The translations under genes were made by a program, and so were the position numbers. A stretch of DNA of 64,000 bases, taken from Selaginella moellendorffii (Eukaryota; Streptophyta; Lycopodiopsida; Selaginellales; Selaginellaceae). The notes beneath the pieces are model-generated. The model ran no database searches. It worked only from the letters and a program-made list of their open reading frames with translations, and was not told the origin of the DNA. Where the stretch lies: NCBI RefSeq assembly GCF_000143415.4, contig NW_003314279.1:1040091-1104090 (forward strand), in the 5' to 3' direction. Positions 32,501-42,841 of this stretch are shown one piece after another (the stretch's first letter is position 1; each line of letters opens with the position of its first letter).

Positions 32501-33540
32501 GCTCCACGAGCCTACCTCTATGACATTTCCCTTCGTGTCTAAGTCTTTGCCAAGACTAACACCGCTCTTTCTCATGCCAACCATCCGTTAGCACTTCCCC
32601 ATAGAGGTCACACACAACTTTATGTCAAAGTTGTTTCCTTCTGGGAACACCTTTCCCATAACTTTAGCATGGCACATTTTGCCATCGATGAGATACTCTC
32701 TGTTCTCATCCTTGGATCCTATGATCCCCCCCCATCCTTTGTGGGGTACAACGCACCTCAGTCCAAATGCTTCATTCAGTCCTTTTTAGGACCATCCCTT
32801 GACTCTACTTGAGTCGTCTAGCAGTTTTGGACTTGGTTAATCCACCGACCCGTAAGGTCCTATTTGTGAGGCACTAGCTCACTGGAATACACATCTTGCA
32901 TTCCGGTCCTACTCAAAAGGACTATTTTCACAAGTGTTACTCCGACACTTGATTTTGTTCTCTGGGGGCAACCTTTGCCCCTTAGGACTACTTGTCCATG
33001 TGATGAGAATACCAACTCATCCACTTAATACACCCCCAACTCCTTGGGTTGTTCCAGCATTTATTAGAGGTAGCCCCGGCTACTATTTCAAGGACTTGAG
33101 TCCTCTTCCGTATTTGACCTTCCACGGTCATTACCTTTGGTCTCACATTCATGAGCACCAACCTCAACTATATGAGGATAATCTTGTGACTCCTTTATTG
33201 TTTTGGAGTCTCTATCTTTCCCGTGATCCCAACTTTAGTTATTTACCACAACAACCTAAGCCAATTTGCTGAGACAAATGCTCATCCGGATCACATCCTC
33301 AACTCAATGAGGAAAACCTTGCACTGTTCCCAAGATCCCAAAGTCGTTCCATTATTGGCCCTTTTCTATCCACCACCTCGTCTACAAGTTCACACATAAA
33401 CTGTAATGGAGAGCCATGTCTTCCCGACTTGCTACTCCTCAAGGATAGGCCCACTCCTCGGACCTTCCGATGCCAACACTAGTGGTGATATACTTGAGCA
33501 CCAATAAAAGTCGGACTAAGGAACAGCTCTAATACCAAAT
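29509..33540 (-). other. Non-coding internal region of element B
   Basis: Reverse complement of the internal region of element A with scattered substitutions and small indels. The hairpin is at 29,530-29,549, the B-box pair near 30,969-31,012, and the primer site at 33,526-33,537. No protein gene. Confidence 0.8.
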
Positions 33541-35220
33541 TGTAAGCGACTAAATTTTCCATTTTACTTTAGTCACTTAACCACACGTCTGACCACTTGG
33601 AGGAGTCTCATTGACAACTTCCATAAGTCCCACTCAGGACTTGGGGCTTGCTAACCCCGAGAATGGCATCCATGCCACTCAACCTTAGCACTTGGTCCAA
33701 GTGCTCCACGTGTCCGATCCCATGATCGACACCCCAAGGTATCACCGACGTACCGGCCTGTTATGCTAAAGCCATGCCCATTTACCTTGGTCACACTAGT
33801 GGTCCAACACCACTTGCATCACCGTCTTGGCCCTCCAAGACTAGGCAAACCATCCGTGAGTGGTCATCTCAGATCCACTCCTTAGCATCCTTAGGATGCC
33901 CACCAACAAGGGGGAATAGCCTTCCCCAATATCCCTCTGTCAGTCCCCACCAAGTCCCTTTCTGCCCCTGGCCGTGTTTGCCAACACTGCCACTGGATCG
34001 AGACCCATAGGCCCGACCACTAAGTCCCACAGTCCTCTGGGACTTCCTCACCACATGACTGTGTCCTTGGTCACTACCCTAGAGGACTGCTCCTCTTCCT
34101 TTCCACAGTCTGGGCCTTTGGGACAACATTTCGGAACACCGTGGCCTTACGCAAGCCACCTGGGTACTCTCCTCGCCTTCTGCCCTTGGGTGCTCTAGCC
34201 ATGGGCTTAGAGCGGGTTCCGTTGAGCCACACCAGGTATCCAAGTAGGTAGTGCCACCCACACTTGGACTGGGAGCATCGGCCAGTCGATCTCCCGGGGG
34301 GACTAGAGCCGGCTCTTGAACACTTCACCAAGCTACCCCGCTTGTCGGTCTGTGTTCACTCTAGTTTTGGACTTCCCAGTGGGCAGCTCATCACCCAACA
34401 CTGGGTCTGGCCTTCCTGGGCCAAACTGGCCTTTCCTGGCCAAATTGGCTCCACTGCAGTCCTCCCCCTACTATACTTTTGGAGCTCACCAAACCCCCCA
34501 GGGTCTGGGAGACGAACGCTTTGGGCTTTCACCCTCTCAGGCTCCGGACTCGGACTCGGACTCGGACTCGGACTCGAACTCAGATTCGGACTCGGACTCG
34601 GGCTCGGGCTCGGTCTCGGCCTCGGCCTCGGTCTCGGTCTCGGTCCCGATCTCGGTCTCGGTCTCGGTCTCGGTCCCGGTCTCGGTCTCGACTTCGGACT
34701 CCATCTCGGACTCCATCTCGGGTCCATCTCGGACTCCATCTCGGGTCCATCTCGGACTCCATCTCGGGTCCATCTCGGACTCCATCTCGGGTCCATCTCG
34801 GACTCCATCTCGGACTCCATTTCGGGTCCATCTCGGGTCCACCTCGGACTCCATCTCGGACTCCATCTCAGACTCCATCTCGGGTCCATCTCGGACTCCA
34901 CTTCGGACTCCAACTCGGGTCCATCTCAGGTCCACCTCGGACTCCATCTCGGACTCCATCTCGGACTCCATTTCGGGTCCATCTTGGACACTCCCACGTG
35001 TCATGTGTTGGTCCTTTTGGGTCCCTTTTTGGAGCCTCGCCTTTTGCTCGCTTCGTGCTCGTTCCTCGAGCACTTCTTTGGGAGTTCCACTCCCGCTCTT
35101 GACTTTTCAAGTCGGAGCTTTTGGTCCAAACGTGTTACGCTCGTTTGGCTCTCGCTTCGGCCACTACCATGTGGCGCCCTTCCGGCTCCACTTTGGGGCC
35201 TAGGGATTTTGTGTCTCACA
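33541..35220 (-). repeat. Element B 5' LTR
   Basis: 1,680 bp with a shorter minisatellite (about 34,543-34,990). Its outer end TTTTGTGTCTCACA is followed by the TCCTG duplication and the rest of the C 5' LTR. Confidence 0.9.
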
Positions 35221-35307
35221 TCCTGATGATGATGTGGCGCCTCCTCGACCTTAGCTATATTTAGGCCATCCTTGATCTAAGAGTGGTGGAGCTTCATCAA
35301 CCTATAG

Positions 35308-35315
35308 TATATATA
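35308..35315 (+). promoter_or_regulatory. TATA box of the element C LTR
   Basis: TATATATA within CCTATAGTATATATAGG, present in both LTRs. About 26-33 bp downstream lies AATCTGAATCAA (35,341-35,352), which fits the expected transcription start and hence the start of the R region. Inferred from spacing. Confidence 0.65.
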
Positions 35316-35443
35316 GGTTAGCCTTGTTCCATTTCTCCAGAATCTGAATCAACACCAGTCTAAGGCCTTTTCTTTATTTCCACTAGCTTTTCTCTTTGTC
35401 CTTTGCATTTTCCAGTCTTGATCTTGTTGGGGGTCTTGACAGT

Positions 35444-35455
35444 TTGATTCAGATT
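35444..35455 (+). promoter_or_regulatory. Putative self-primer binding site of element C
   Basis: TTGATTCAGATT begins 2 bp after the 5' LTR and is the exact reverse complement of AATCTGAATCAA at 35,341-35,352, the expected 5' end of the element's RNA. Self-priming of this type is known for the Tf1/sushi chromoviruses, where the RNA's own 5' end serves as primer. I see no match to a tRNA 3' end. The 3' LTR copy differs by one base (AATCTAAATCAA). Confidence 0.65.
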
Positions 35456-35490
35456 GTGTTTTTTTCATTTTTTGCTTTAGCTCGTTTTGA

Positions 35491-36513
35491 TTGTTTGACT
35501 ACCTTTGCCTTTTTTTTCCCCCTTTTTCTTTCTTCTTGTCGATAGAGTCTCCAAGCCATCCTGATTTCTTTGCCGAAGTTCTTGCAAAAATCCAGTCTGA
35601 GAATACCGAGCTGAAGGCGACCCTTCTTCGCATGCAGCAGGAACTTGCTTCACTTTCGGCTCAAGGATCTAGCAAAGTTTCTGAACCGAAGGTGAGTTTC
35701 CCGGCGAAATTTTCAGGCAAGCGTTCGGAGCTTCGTGGATTCCTGAACCAAATGGAGCTGATTTTCGCACTTCAACGTCGGCGGTACCCCACTCTCGAGT
35801 CTCAAATTAGTGCGATTGGGACGTTGCTGGAAGGTGCAGCTTTGTCATGGTTTTCTCCTCTTCTGGAGAAGAGCATGAAAGGGGTCGTGGTTCCGGAGCT
35901 GATGGATCTTCAATTGTTCAAAGAGAAGCTCGAAGCATGTTTTGGCGAGACGGATCGGGTTCGAGTTGCTACCACAAAGATGAGACGTCTCTCTCAAGGG
36001 TCTCGTCCCGCCTCGATCTACGCTGCAGAGTTCCAACTCCTTGCCTTGGACACTCAGTGGGATGAGCAGGCCCTGATTGACCAATTTCGTTTCGACCTCA
36101 ACAACGGTGTCAAGGATTTGTTGCTCACCATGGAGGATCCTAAGGACCTGTCAGACGCCATCAACAAAGCTGTTTGATGTGACAACCGTCTCTTTGAACG
36201 TCGTCAGGAAAGTTGCCGCGCCACTGTTTTTCCGTCCCAGACTCAGGAATCCCAGCTTGAGTCTTTGGGGCATACTCCTGAACCTATTGCTCCAGTTCCG
36301 ATGGATATTTCTGGTACTCCCCGACTCATTAGAGGGAAGTTGAGTCCTGCTGAGAAGCAACGTCGAATATCTCATAATCTTTGCCTCTACTGTGCTAATC
36401 CTAATCACAAAGCAGCTGTATGTCCCAAGAAGCCTACCCGACTACTCGAGTTCACTCTGCCTCAAAGTCCACCTCTGTTGCAGTCGGGAAACAACCCTGT
36501 CCAAACAGAGTAG
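35491..36513 (+). pseudogene. gag of element C
   Basis: Capsid-type region with a retrotransposon-gag core (FPAKFSGKRSELRGFLNQME, LLEGAALSWFSPLLE, then YAAEFQLLALDTQWDE), followed in the same frame by a CCHC zinc knuckle, C-LY-C-ANPN-H-KAAV-C. A TGA at 36,175-36,177 interrupts the frame between the two. Protease follows in another frame from about 36,420, so a programmed or mutational shift lies between 36,420 and 36,513. The exact start is uncertain. Confidence 0.85.
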
Positions 36514-36887
36514 GAGCTGTCTGTTTGGACTTCCCGAATAAAAATCACTTTTCTTCTTTATCAAGCTCCTCACCACCTTTCATCAAAGTCACCACCAATT
36601 CCCACAACATCCACGTCCCATGTCTCCTTTCTTTCACCGGACAATCAGGACTCAAGGCTCTGGCACTATTGGACTCGGGTGCAACTTTCTGCTTCATGGA
36701 CACGGACTTTGCTGCCCGACATCACGTTCCTCTTTCTCCTACCATACAGGATCTGAGGGTTGAAGGCATCGGCGGGCATTTTGTGTCTCCATCTTCTGGG
36801 CTTAGGGAAACGTTGCCCGTTCGAGTACACATTGGGTCCACCATCACCGATATCGCCTTCAACATCATCAATAGCAAGTCCTCCTTT

Positions 36888-39067
36888 AAGCTCTATTTCG
36901 TTAAAGTGGGATTTATTCAGTAAAATGGGACTAGGTACAAATTTTCAAGTATTTGAAAATGACGTGAAATTATATGTTTTTTGTCCAGGGGCTAGACATA
37001 TCTGGGGCATGGTGACTAGCGCGGTGACTTTGTGTCCAGACTGAGTCCATCTGGTTGTATAATAAATCTCATTGTCAAGGTGAACAAGCCGAATCTGAAG
37101 CTAAAGAAGAGCGATGGCATGCGCGCACACACTATTTGTTTGTTCATTGAGCGTGTGGTGAGCTTTCCAAGATGAACGTCATTCCTATTAGCCAGACATA
37201 TAACTTAATGGTGAGAACATTTAGATATTATTCAATGTTATCTTTTTCTAACGAATCTAATTGTGAAGGTGTAGCAAGAGGCATTGCTAGTCTGGAGAAG
37301 TCATTTAACTCATTTGACCCTTAGTGTATTTTCATGAAACTAAATAACATTCATATTATTAAGGAATTTCTCTAGTACCTTTTTTTTACGACATAGAGGC
37401 TTGCATTTCTTTCAAAGGTGATTTAGTAAAAGGCCTGAGGGCACATGCCATTCTATTTCTCAGACCGGTATTAAGATATACTAGTGCAAAGGGCCACATG
37501 CCATCACGCCTCCTCTGATTCAGATTCGGATTGTTCACCTTGAAATAAAATACATTAGAAACTTAGTAAAGGAATATTAATGAATCTCACCTTGAACCCG
37601 GGTTATGAATGCGATTGACCCCACATTGCAGAGGAGGGTATTTCCGCCCTTCACGTTTCCTCGACCAAAACCCTCTCAACGACCATCGGGAGCAACATTC
37701 GCTAATATTGTAGATGGTAAAATTGACTTGTACCATTTTTTATGCTGACGCATTTCATTTCAGAGTCACGGCGAAGGTACTGTATCGTTTTTGATCTGAA
37801 CGGTGTCCTTTTCTCCCATGAGCGTGGCTCGTCCTTGAATGTCATTGCACCCTCCAAAGCCTGCGGTCGCAAGTTGGTCAAAAGAGACAGATTCACATTA
37901 ATCACACGGGAGAAACTGCGGGATCTAATAATGACCATGCGACACTTAAAACAGAGGGCCGGGTTCAATTTGCAATTGGGAGTTTGGACATCCATGATGC
38001 GCCACAATGCATTAACGTTGCTACAGATGATGCACGATCAGACGCGAGTAATATTACCATTTGACTTTCTTCTAACACAGGAGGATTGCTTGACTATGGT
38101 CCATGTGAGGGGTAGCAAGCCCATCTTCGTCAAGCCAGAGGCTGTAGTGATGAACCGGACTGCTAGCTCAAGTGAAATCCTCATCATCGATGACTCGCCG
38201 ATTAAAACTGTAGCGAACACGCACACATATGCAGTGCACCCCATCTCTTGCAGTATGGAAACTAGGGAGAAGAAACCGTATGTTCTGGGGGACCTTGCAA
38301 AACGGCTTGGAGCGATGGTGATAGAGAACCGGCCAGTCCAGGAGGTGGCTGCAGAAATCAACCAAATGGCAGATGGAACGGTATATTAGAAGCCATTTGA
38401 TCGGACAGACACCAGTCATCATTTATGGCATGTATATTGTCTAGCCAAGCACTATCCGCATCTCCATAATCTGCTCAACCGGATGGGTTCTTCGACCACT
38501 GAACATGAGCGTGGACGTATTAGAGAAGAGATGGCATTACTATTGGGTTTAAATCCTGATAGTGTGGAGAGTGATGAAATTCCAAAATTATTGTATAGGC
38601 GTTGGAGGCAAAAAATAACAGTCTGAGATGGCATGTATTTATTTAAAAATGTAACTTATTATGGCATGGGGTTCCATGTCATTGTATTAATATTAAAAGA
38701 CAATTCTTTGAGAGGATTTGCATTATACTAGAAGTGTTACAGCATGTTATTGGAAGTCTACGAAGTTGTTTTATTAATAATGGGAAAGTAAAGATTGAAT
38801 GGGGACTTGGGCTCCACCTAGACTCGGAGCAACTGAGCCAATATTAAAAGGATGGAAAGAAATTGGACGACGATGACAAGGAGAAGAGAGAGGTGAAGCA
38901 GTGGCAGGGGGAGGAGAAGTGATTGAGTAGACATTTCCTTGTTTAAAATAAAATGCATGTGCCTCAATGCAGTTGAATTTTGTTATATTTATATACTATA
39001 TAAAGGTTTGGAAACCTTATTTTACAAGTGGGATAATGACAATTCCCACTTTAATGAAATAGAGCTT
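36888..39067 (+). mobile_element. TIR DNA transposon 'E' carrying a HAD-like gene
   Basis: A 2,180-bp insert in pol of element C. Its 24-bp terminal inverted repeats (36,888-36,911 and 39,044-39,067) begin AAGCTCTATTTC and differ at one site. It is bordered by CTTT at 36,884-36,887 and 39,068-39,071; removing it restores a continuous retroviral reading frame (..NSKSSF|VVLGLPW..). No transposase is recognisable, so it is non-autonomous. It holds an intron-containing gene (37,605-38,389). About 690 bp before the gene (36,912-37,604) and 680 bp after it hold nothing I can name. The 4-bp repeat does not let me assign a superfamily. Confidence 0.85.
37605..38389 (+). CDS. FCP1/NLI-interacting-factor-like HAD domain protein (cargo of E)
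   Basis: Two exons, 37,605-37,716 and 37,764-38,389, separated by a 47-bp GT-AG intron, give 245 residues. The joint reads ..ANIVD|ESRRRYCIVFDLNGVLFSHE, the first HAD motif. The expected DxDx(T/V) is DLNGV, so the second acidic residue is Asn, and catalysis may be lost. Motif II appears in LQLGVWTSM, and the acidic motif III is ILIIDDSPIKT. FCP1-type HAD enzymes dephosphorylate Ser/Thr in proteins such as the RNA polymerase II tail. After the TAG stop the frame stays open for 79 more codons (to 38,626, ending ..IPKLLYRRWRQKITV), so the stop may be a mutation or lie in an unrecognised intron. The start ATG is the only one that fits exon 1. Confidence 0.7.
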
Positions 39068-42000
39068 CTTTGTGGTGCTCGGTCTTCCTTGGTTCCAACT
39101 ACATCAGCCTCAGATTTGTTGGAAGGAATTACAGCTCCTCTCTCCCACATCACCATCTCCCACGGCTTCCCCTACTGTTCATCGAGTCCGAATCAGGAAA
39201 AGTTCCCTAAACTCCAATCGGGGTTCTGTTCCTGACTCTACGAAGTTTTCACCCGCTTCTTTTTCCTCTCTTCCATCTTACACTGGACAATATCCTCGTC
39301 TCATCATTCCATTTAGTCGTACGCCTTCTCCTATCTCCACAATCACTATGAAAGAACTCCTTCATGAAAAACCTCTTTTCCTTTTTGCTTTGCATGTTTC
39401 TCCTGTCAGTCTTCCTGAGAAGTATCATGATTTTGGGGATGTGTTTGACAAGAAAAAAGCTAGTGTCTTGCCTGTTCATCGGCTTTATGACTGTCCCATT
39501 GATTTACAGAAATGAGCGTCACCTCCATGGGGGCCTATCTACGGGTTATCCCCGTCCGAGCTTCAGGCCCTCAAAGAGTACGTGGATCAGAACCTTGCCT
39601 CGGGGTACATTCAGCACAAACAGTCCCCGGCTGGAGCACCTGTCTTCTTTGTCAAGAAAAAGGATGTGAGTTTACGGCTAGTCATCGACTATCGAGGTTT
39701 GAACAAGGTGACTGTTCAGAACCGTTATCCACTGCCCCTGATCTCGGACCTGTTGGAACGCCTCGGCGGTGCCCGCTTCTTCACCAAGATCGACCTCCGT
39801 GGAGCATACAACCTGATCCGGATCCGGCCTGGTGATGAATGGAAGACTGCGTTTTGAACCCGCTATGGCCACTTCGAGTACACTGTCATGCCATTTGGCT
39901 TGACAAATGCTCCAACAGTTTTTCAACACATGGCAAATGACATCTTTCGGGAGTTTCTTGATCAGATGGTGATTGTCTATCTCAATGACATCCTCATCTA
40001 CTCAAAAACTCATGAGGAGCACGACAAACATGTACGTAAGGTGCTGGCGAAGTTGCGAGAACACGGCCTATACGCGAAGCTTGAGAAATGTTCCTTCGAT
40101 CAGCAGTCTGTGGAGTTCCTTGGGTACATTGTCACTCCTGAGGGTATCACGATGGATCCTGCCAAAGTCAAGACTATTCTCGAATGGGAGCTTCCCCAAT
40201 CAATGTCGGACGTTCAGGTTTTCCTTGGCTTCGCCAACTTCTATCGCAAATTCATTGATCACTACTCTGACATTGTCCTTCCTCTCACGCATCTCACTCG
40301 CAAGGATGTTCCCTTCTCTTGGTCTGCTGCTGCCCAGCAGGCCTTCGACACACTCAAGGCGGCCTTCAGTTCTGCTCCCGTCTTGATCCATGCTGATCCC
40401 TCACAACCTTTTTTCATCAAGGCTGGCGCCTCCGACTTTGCCATTGGTGCTGTGCTGTCTCAATTTAGAGCGGATCAAGAACTTCATCTGGTCGCTTTCC
40501 ATTCTCGGAAATTCCAGCCGGTGGAGATCAATTACGAAATCCACGACAAGGAGCTCCTTGCTATTGTGGATTCCTTTGGAGAGTGGCGTCGTTTCTTGGA
40601 GGGGGCAGGCCATCAAACAACGGTCTGGATGGATCACAAAAATCTCGAGTACTTTGCCACTTCCCGAGTTTTGAGCCGTCGTCAAGCAAGGTGGGCACAA
40701 TTCCTGAGTCGGTTTGACTTTGTTATCAAGTACAGACCTGGAAAGCTTCAAGGCCTTCCTGATGCTCTTTCAAGGCGCTCCTATCTCAGTCTCAGGCCTG
40801 GTAATCCTGCCTTCGATCAACAAGATCAAGTTATCCTCGGTCTTGATCGGCTTCAAGTTATGGCAATTTCCCTGGCCCCTTAGGACTCCTCCTTGATGGA
40901 TGCGATCAGAAACGATCTTCAATCCGATGATCTCGCCAACGACATTTTCCCCCATCTTCAGGCTGGACACCCAGTGACTCCCGACTGCCGGTGATTTGAC
41001 GAGTTCGAGTTCTTAGATGGCTTATTGTACCGTGGGGAGCAGCTTTACGTTCCTGAAGGTGATGCTCGAAGGTTGGTTCTGATGGCGTGCCACGATAGCC
41101 CGACTGCTGGTCACTTTGGCATTGCAAAAACCTATGAGCTGGTTGCATGGGATTTTTGGTGGCCTCACATGGACAACTACATCAAAGCCTTTGTTACCTC
41201 CTGTGACACTTGCGCTCGGAATAAGGTACCTCGCCACCTTCCTTCAGGTTTGCTTCGATCCCTCCCAGTCCCTTCAGGTCCTTGGGAATCCATCTCCATG
41301 GATTTCTTGAGTGATCTTCCCAGTTCTGGAGGCTTCAACAGCATTTTAGTTGTGGTGGATCACTTCACAAAGATGGCGCACTTCCTGCCATGTACCAAGG
41401 AGTTTTCGGGCGAGGACATGGCAAAACTGGTATTCAGGGAAATTTTCCGACTTCATGGGATTCCTGCAGATGTGGTTTCGGATCGGGGACCTCAGTTCAT
41501 CTTTCATTTCTGGCAACGGTTTTTGCAACTGCTAGGAGTAAAGGCCAACCTCTCCTCAGCGTATCATCCTCAAAATGATGGACAATTCGAGCGAACGATT
41601 CAGACGTTGGAACAATTCTTGAGGTGCTTCATCAACTATCATCAGGATAACTGGTTCGATATCCTTCCCCTTGCTGAGTTCTCCTATAACAACTCTATTC
41701 ACTCCTCTCTTCGAGTTTCCCCCTTCTTTGCGAACTCTAGTCGAAATCCTCAATTTAATCTCTCACTTCCTTCTCCATCCGACTCCTCTTGTTCAAATCC
41801 CCGCTCTGAGGCATTTGTCTCCAACCTCCAGAAAATCCACAACTCCATCTCCTTCCATCTCCATCGTGCTCAAGAATCTCACAAAACATTTGCCAATATC
41901 CATCGTCAGGATTGTCCCCCTTACAATATCGGGGATAAAGTCTGGCTCCTCAGGAGAAATATCTCCACCACCAGGCCCTGTCCAAAACTCGATTTCAAAC

Positions 42001-42441
42001 GCCTTGGTCCATTCCCTATCACTGCCATCATTAATCCTGTCACTTATCGCCTTGCACTTCCTTCCTCATATCAAATTCACCCCGTTTTTCACTCCTCTCT
42101 CCTTGAGCCTTATATTCCCAGTCCTATTCCAAATCGGGTCATTCCTCCACCTCCACCAGTGCAGCTCGAGGATGGGTCTGAGTACGAGGTTCAGGACATC
42201 CTTGATTCCAAGATTTCACGGTCTAAACTCTACTATCTGGTCGATTGGAAGGGCTATGGACCTAAGGAACGCACTTGGGAACCTGCGGACAACCTGATTC
42301 ATTCTCCTGACCTTGTTCAGGACTTCCACCGCCGCTATCCTTCTCGTCCCAGTCCCCATTCTTTTTCTCCATCTCCCATCCCTCGCCGCTCATCTCATCC
42401 TCCTCTTCGTTCACATTCACGTCCTTATTCCTCTCGTTCTT

Positions 42442-42454
42442 GAGGAGGGGGTGC
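42442..42454 (+). promoter_or_regulatory. Polypurine tract of element C
   Basis: GAGGAGGGGGTGC lies directly before the 3' LTR start TGTCAGG and overlaps the pol stop codon. Confidence 0.8.
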
Positions 42455-42841
42455 TGTCAGGAATCCCCCAATTCTTGCCACATTCCTGACTCTCACCGGA
42501 TTCCTGACCTGCAGACCACATTCTTGACTCTCGAGACACTTCTCTATTCCTGACTCTCGAGACACTTCCCTATTCCTGACTCTCTGATTTCCTATACGAT
42601 TCTTGAGTCTCAAGCCAGATTCCTGATGATGATGTGGCGCCTCCTCGACCTCAGCTATATTTAGGCCGTCCTCGATCTAAGAGTGGTGGAGCTTCATCAA
42701 CCTATAGTATATATAGGTTAGCCTTGTTCCATTTCTCCACAATCTAAATCAACACCAGTCTAAGGCCTTTTCTTTATTTCCACTAGCTTTTCTCTTTGTC
42801 CTTTGCATTTTCTAGTCTTGATCTTGTTGGGGGTCTTGACA
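42455..42841 (+). repeat. Element C 3' LTR
   Basis: 387 bp, the same length as the 5' LTR once element B and its target duplication are removed. It contains short GAATCCTGACTC-like internal repeats, the TATATATA box, and ends TTGACA followed by CAATC. Confidence 0.93.

Larger units (their letters stand above)
27637..35220 (-). mobile_element. Non-autonomous LTR retrotransposon 'B' (LARD-like, minus)
   Basis: Same family as element A, reversed. Its LTRs are 33,541-35,220 (5' LTR, 1,680 bp) and 27,637-29,508 (3' LTR, 1,872 bp), flanked by TCCTG at 27,632-27,636 and 35,221-35,225. It sits in the 5' LTR of element C; the uninterrupted target is visible in the 3' LTR of C near 42,621-42,625. The internal region 29,509-33,540 (4.03 kb) is non-coding and closely matches that of A. 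The primer site TGGTATTAGAGC is at 33,526-33,537 (minus). The length difference of the LTRs comes from the minisatellite. Confidence 0.92.
36420..42443 (+). pseudogene. pol of element C (protease-RT-RNase H-integrase-chromodomain)
   Basis: One reading frame, cut by transposon E at 36,888-39,067 (insert plus 4-bp duplication is a multiple of three). In order: protease (ALLDSGATFCF), the VLGLPWF motif just after the insert, RT ([20 protein letters not shown]; the YxDD box reads YLND at 39,978-39,989, a Asp to Asn change), RNase H ([16 protein letters not shown] replaced by A), integrase zinc region (CH...GH...CDTC), catalytic core (MDFLSDLPS, SDRGPQF, YHPQNDGQFERT), GPF module and a chromodomain (LYYLVDWKGYG..ERTWEPADNL). 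Stops at 39,513, 39,855, 40,881 and 40,992 inactivate it. The final TGA overlaps the purine tract 42,442-42,454. Confidence 0.92.
27466..42841 (+). mobile_element. Chromovirus-type Ty3/gypsy retrotransposon 'C'
   Basis: 387-bp LTRs: 5' 27,466-27,636 plus 35,226-35,441 (split by element B) and 3' 42,455-42,841, ends TGTCAG...TTGACA, flanked by CAATC at 27,461-27,465 and 42,842-42,846. Without inserts B and E the element is about 5.6 kb. It codes for gag with a zinc knuckle, aspartic protease, RT, RNase H, integrase and a C-terminal chromodomain. Counting by eye, the LTRs differ at about 15 of 387 sites, almost all transitions. Several in-frame stops make it inactive. The primer site does not match a tRNA but is complementary to the presumed start of its own RNA. 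Confidence 0.93.

Noticed and set aside
36912-37604. Possible copia-like fragment before the HAD-like gene
   Set aside because: One frame reads a short protein-like stretch (QAESEAKEERWHARTHYLF), but stops are frequent and no conserved retroelement motif could be confirmed.
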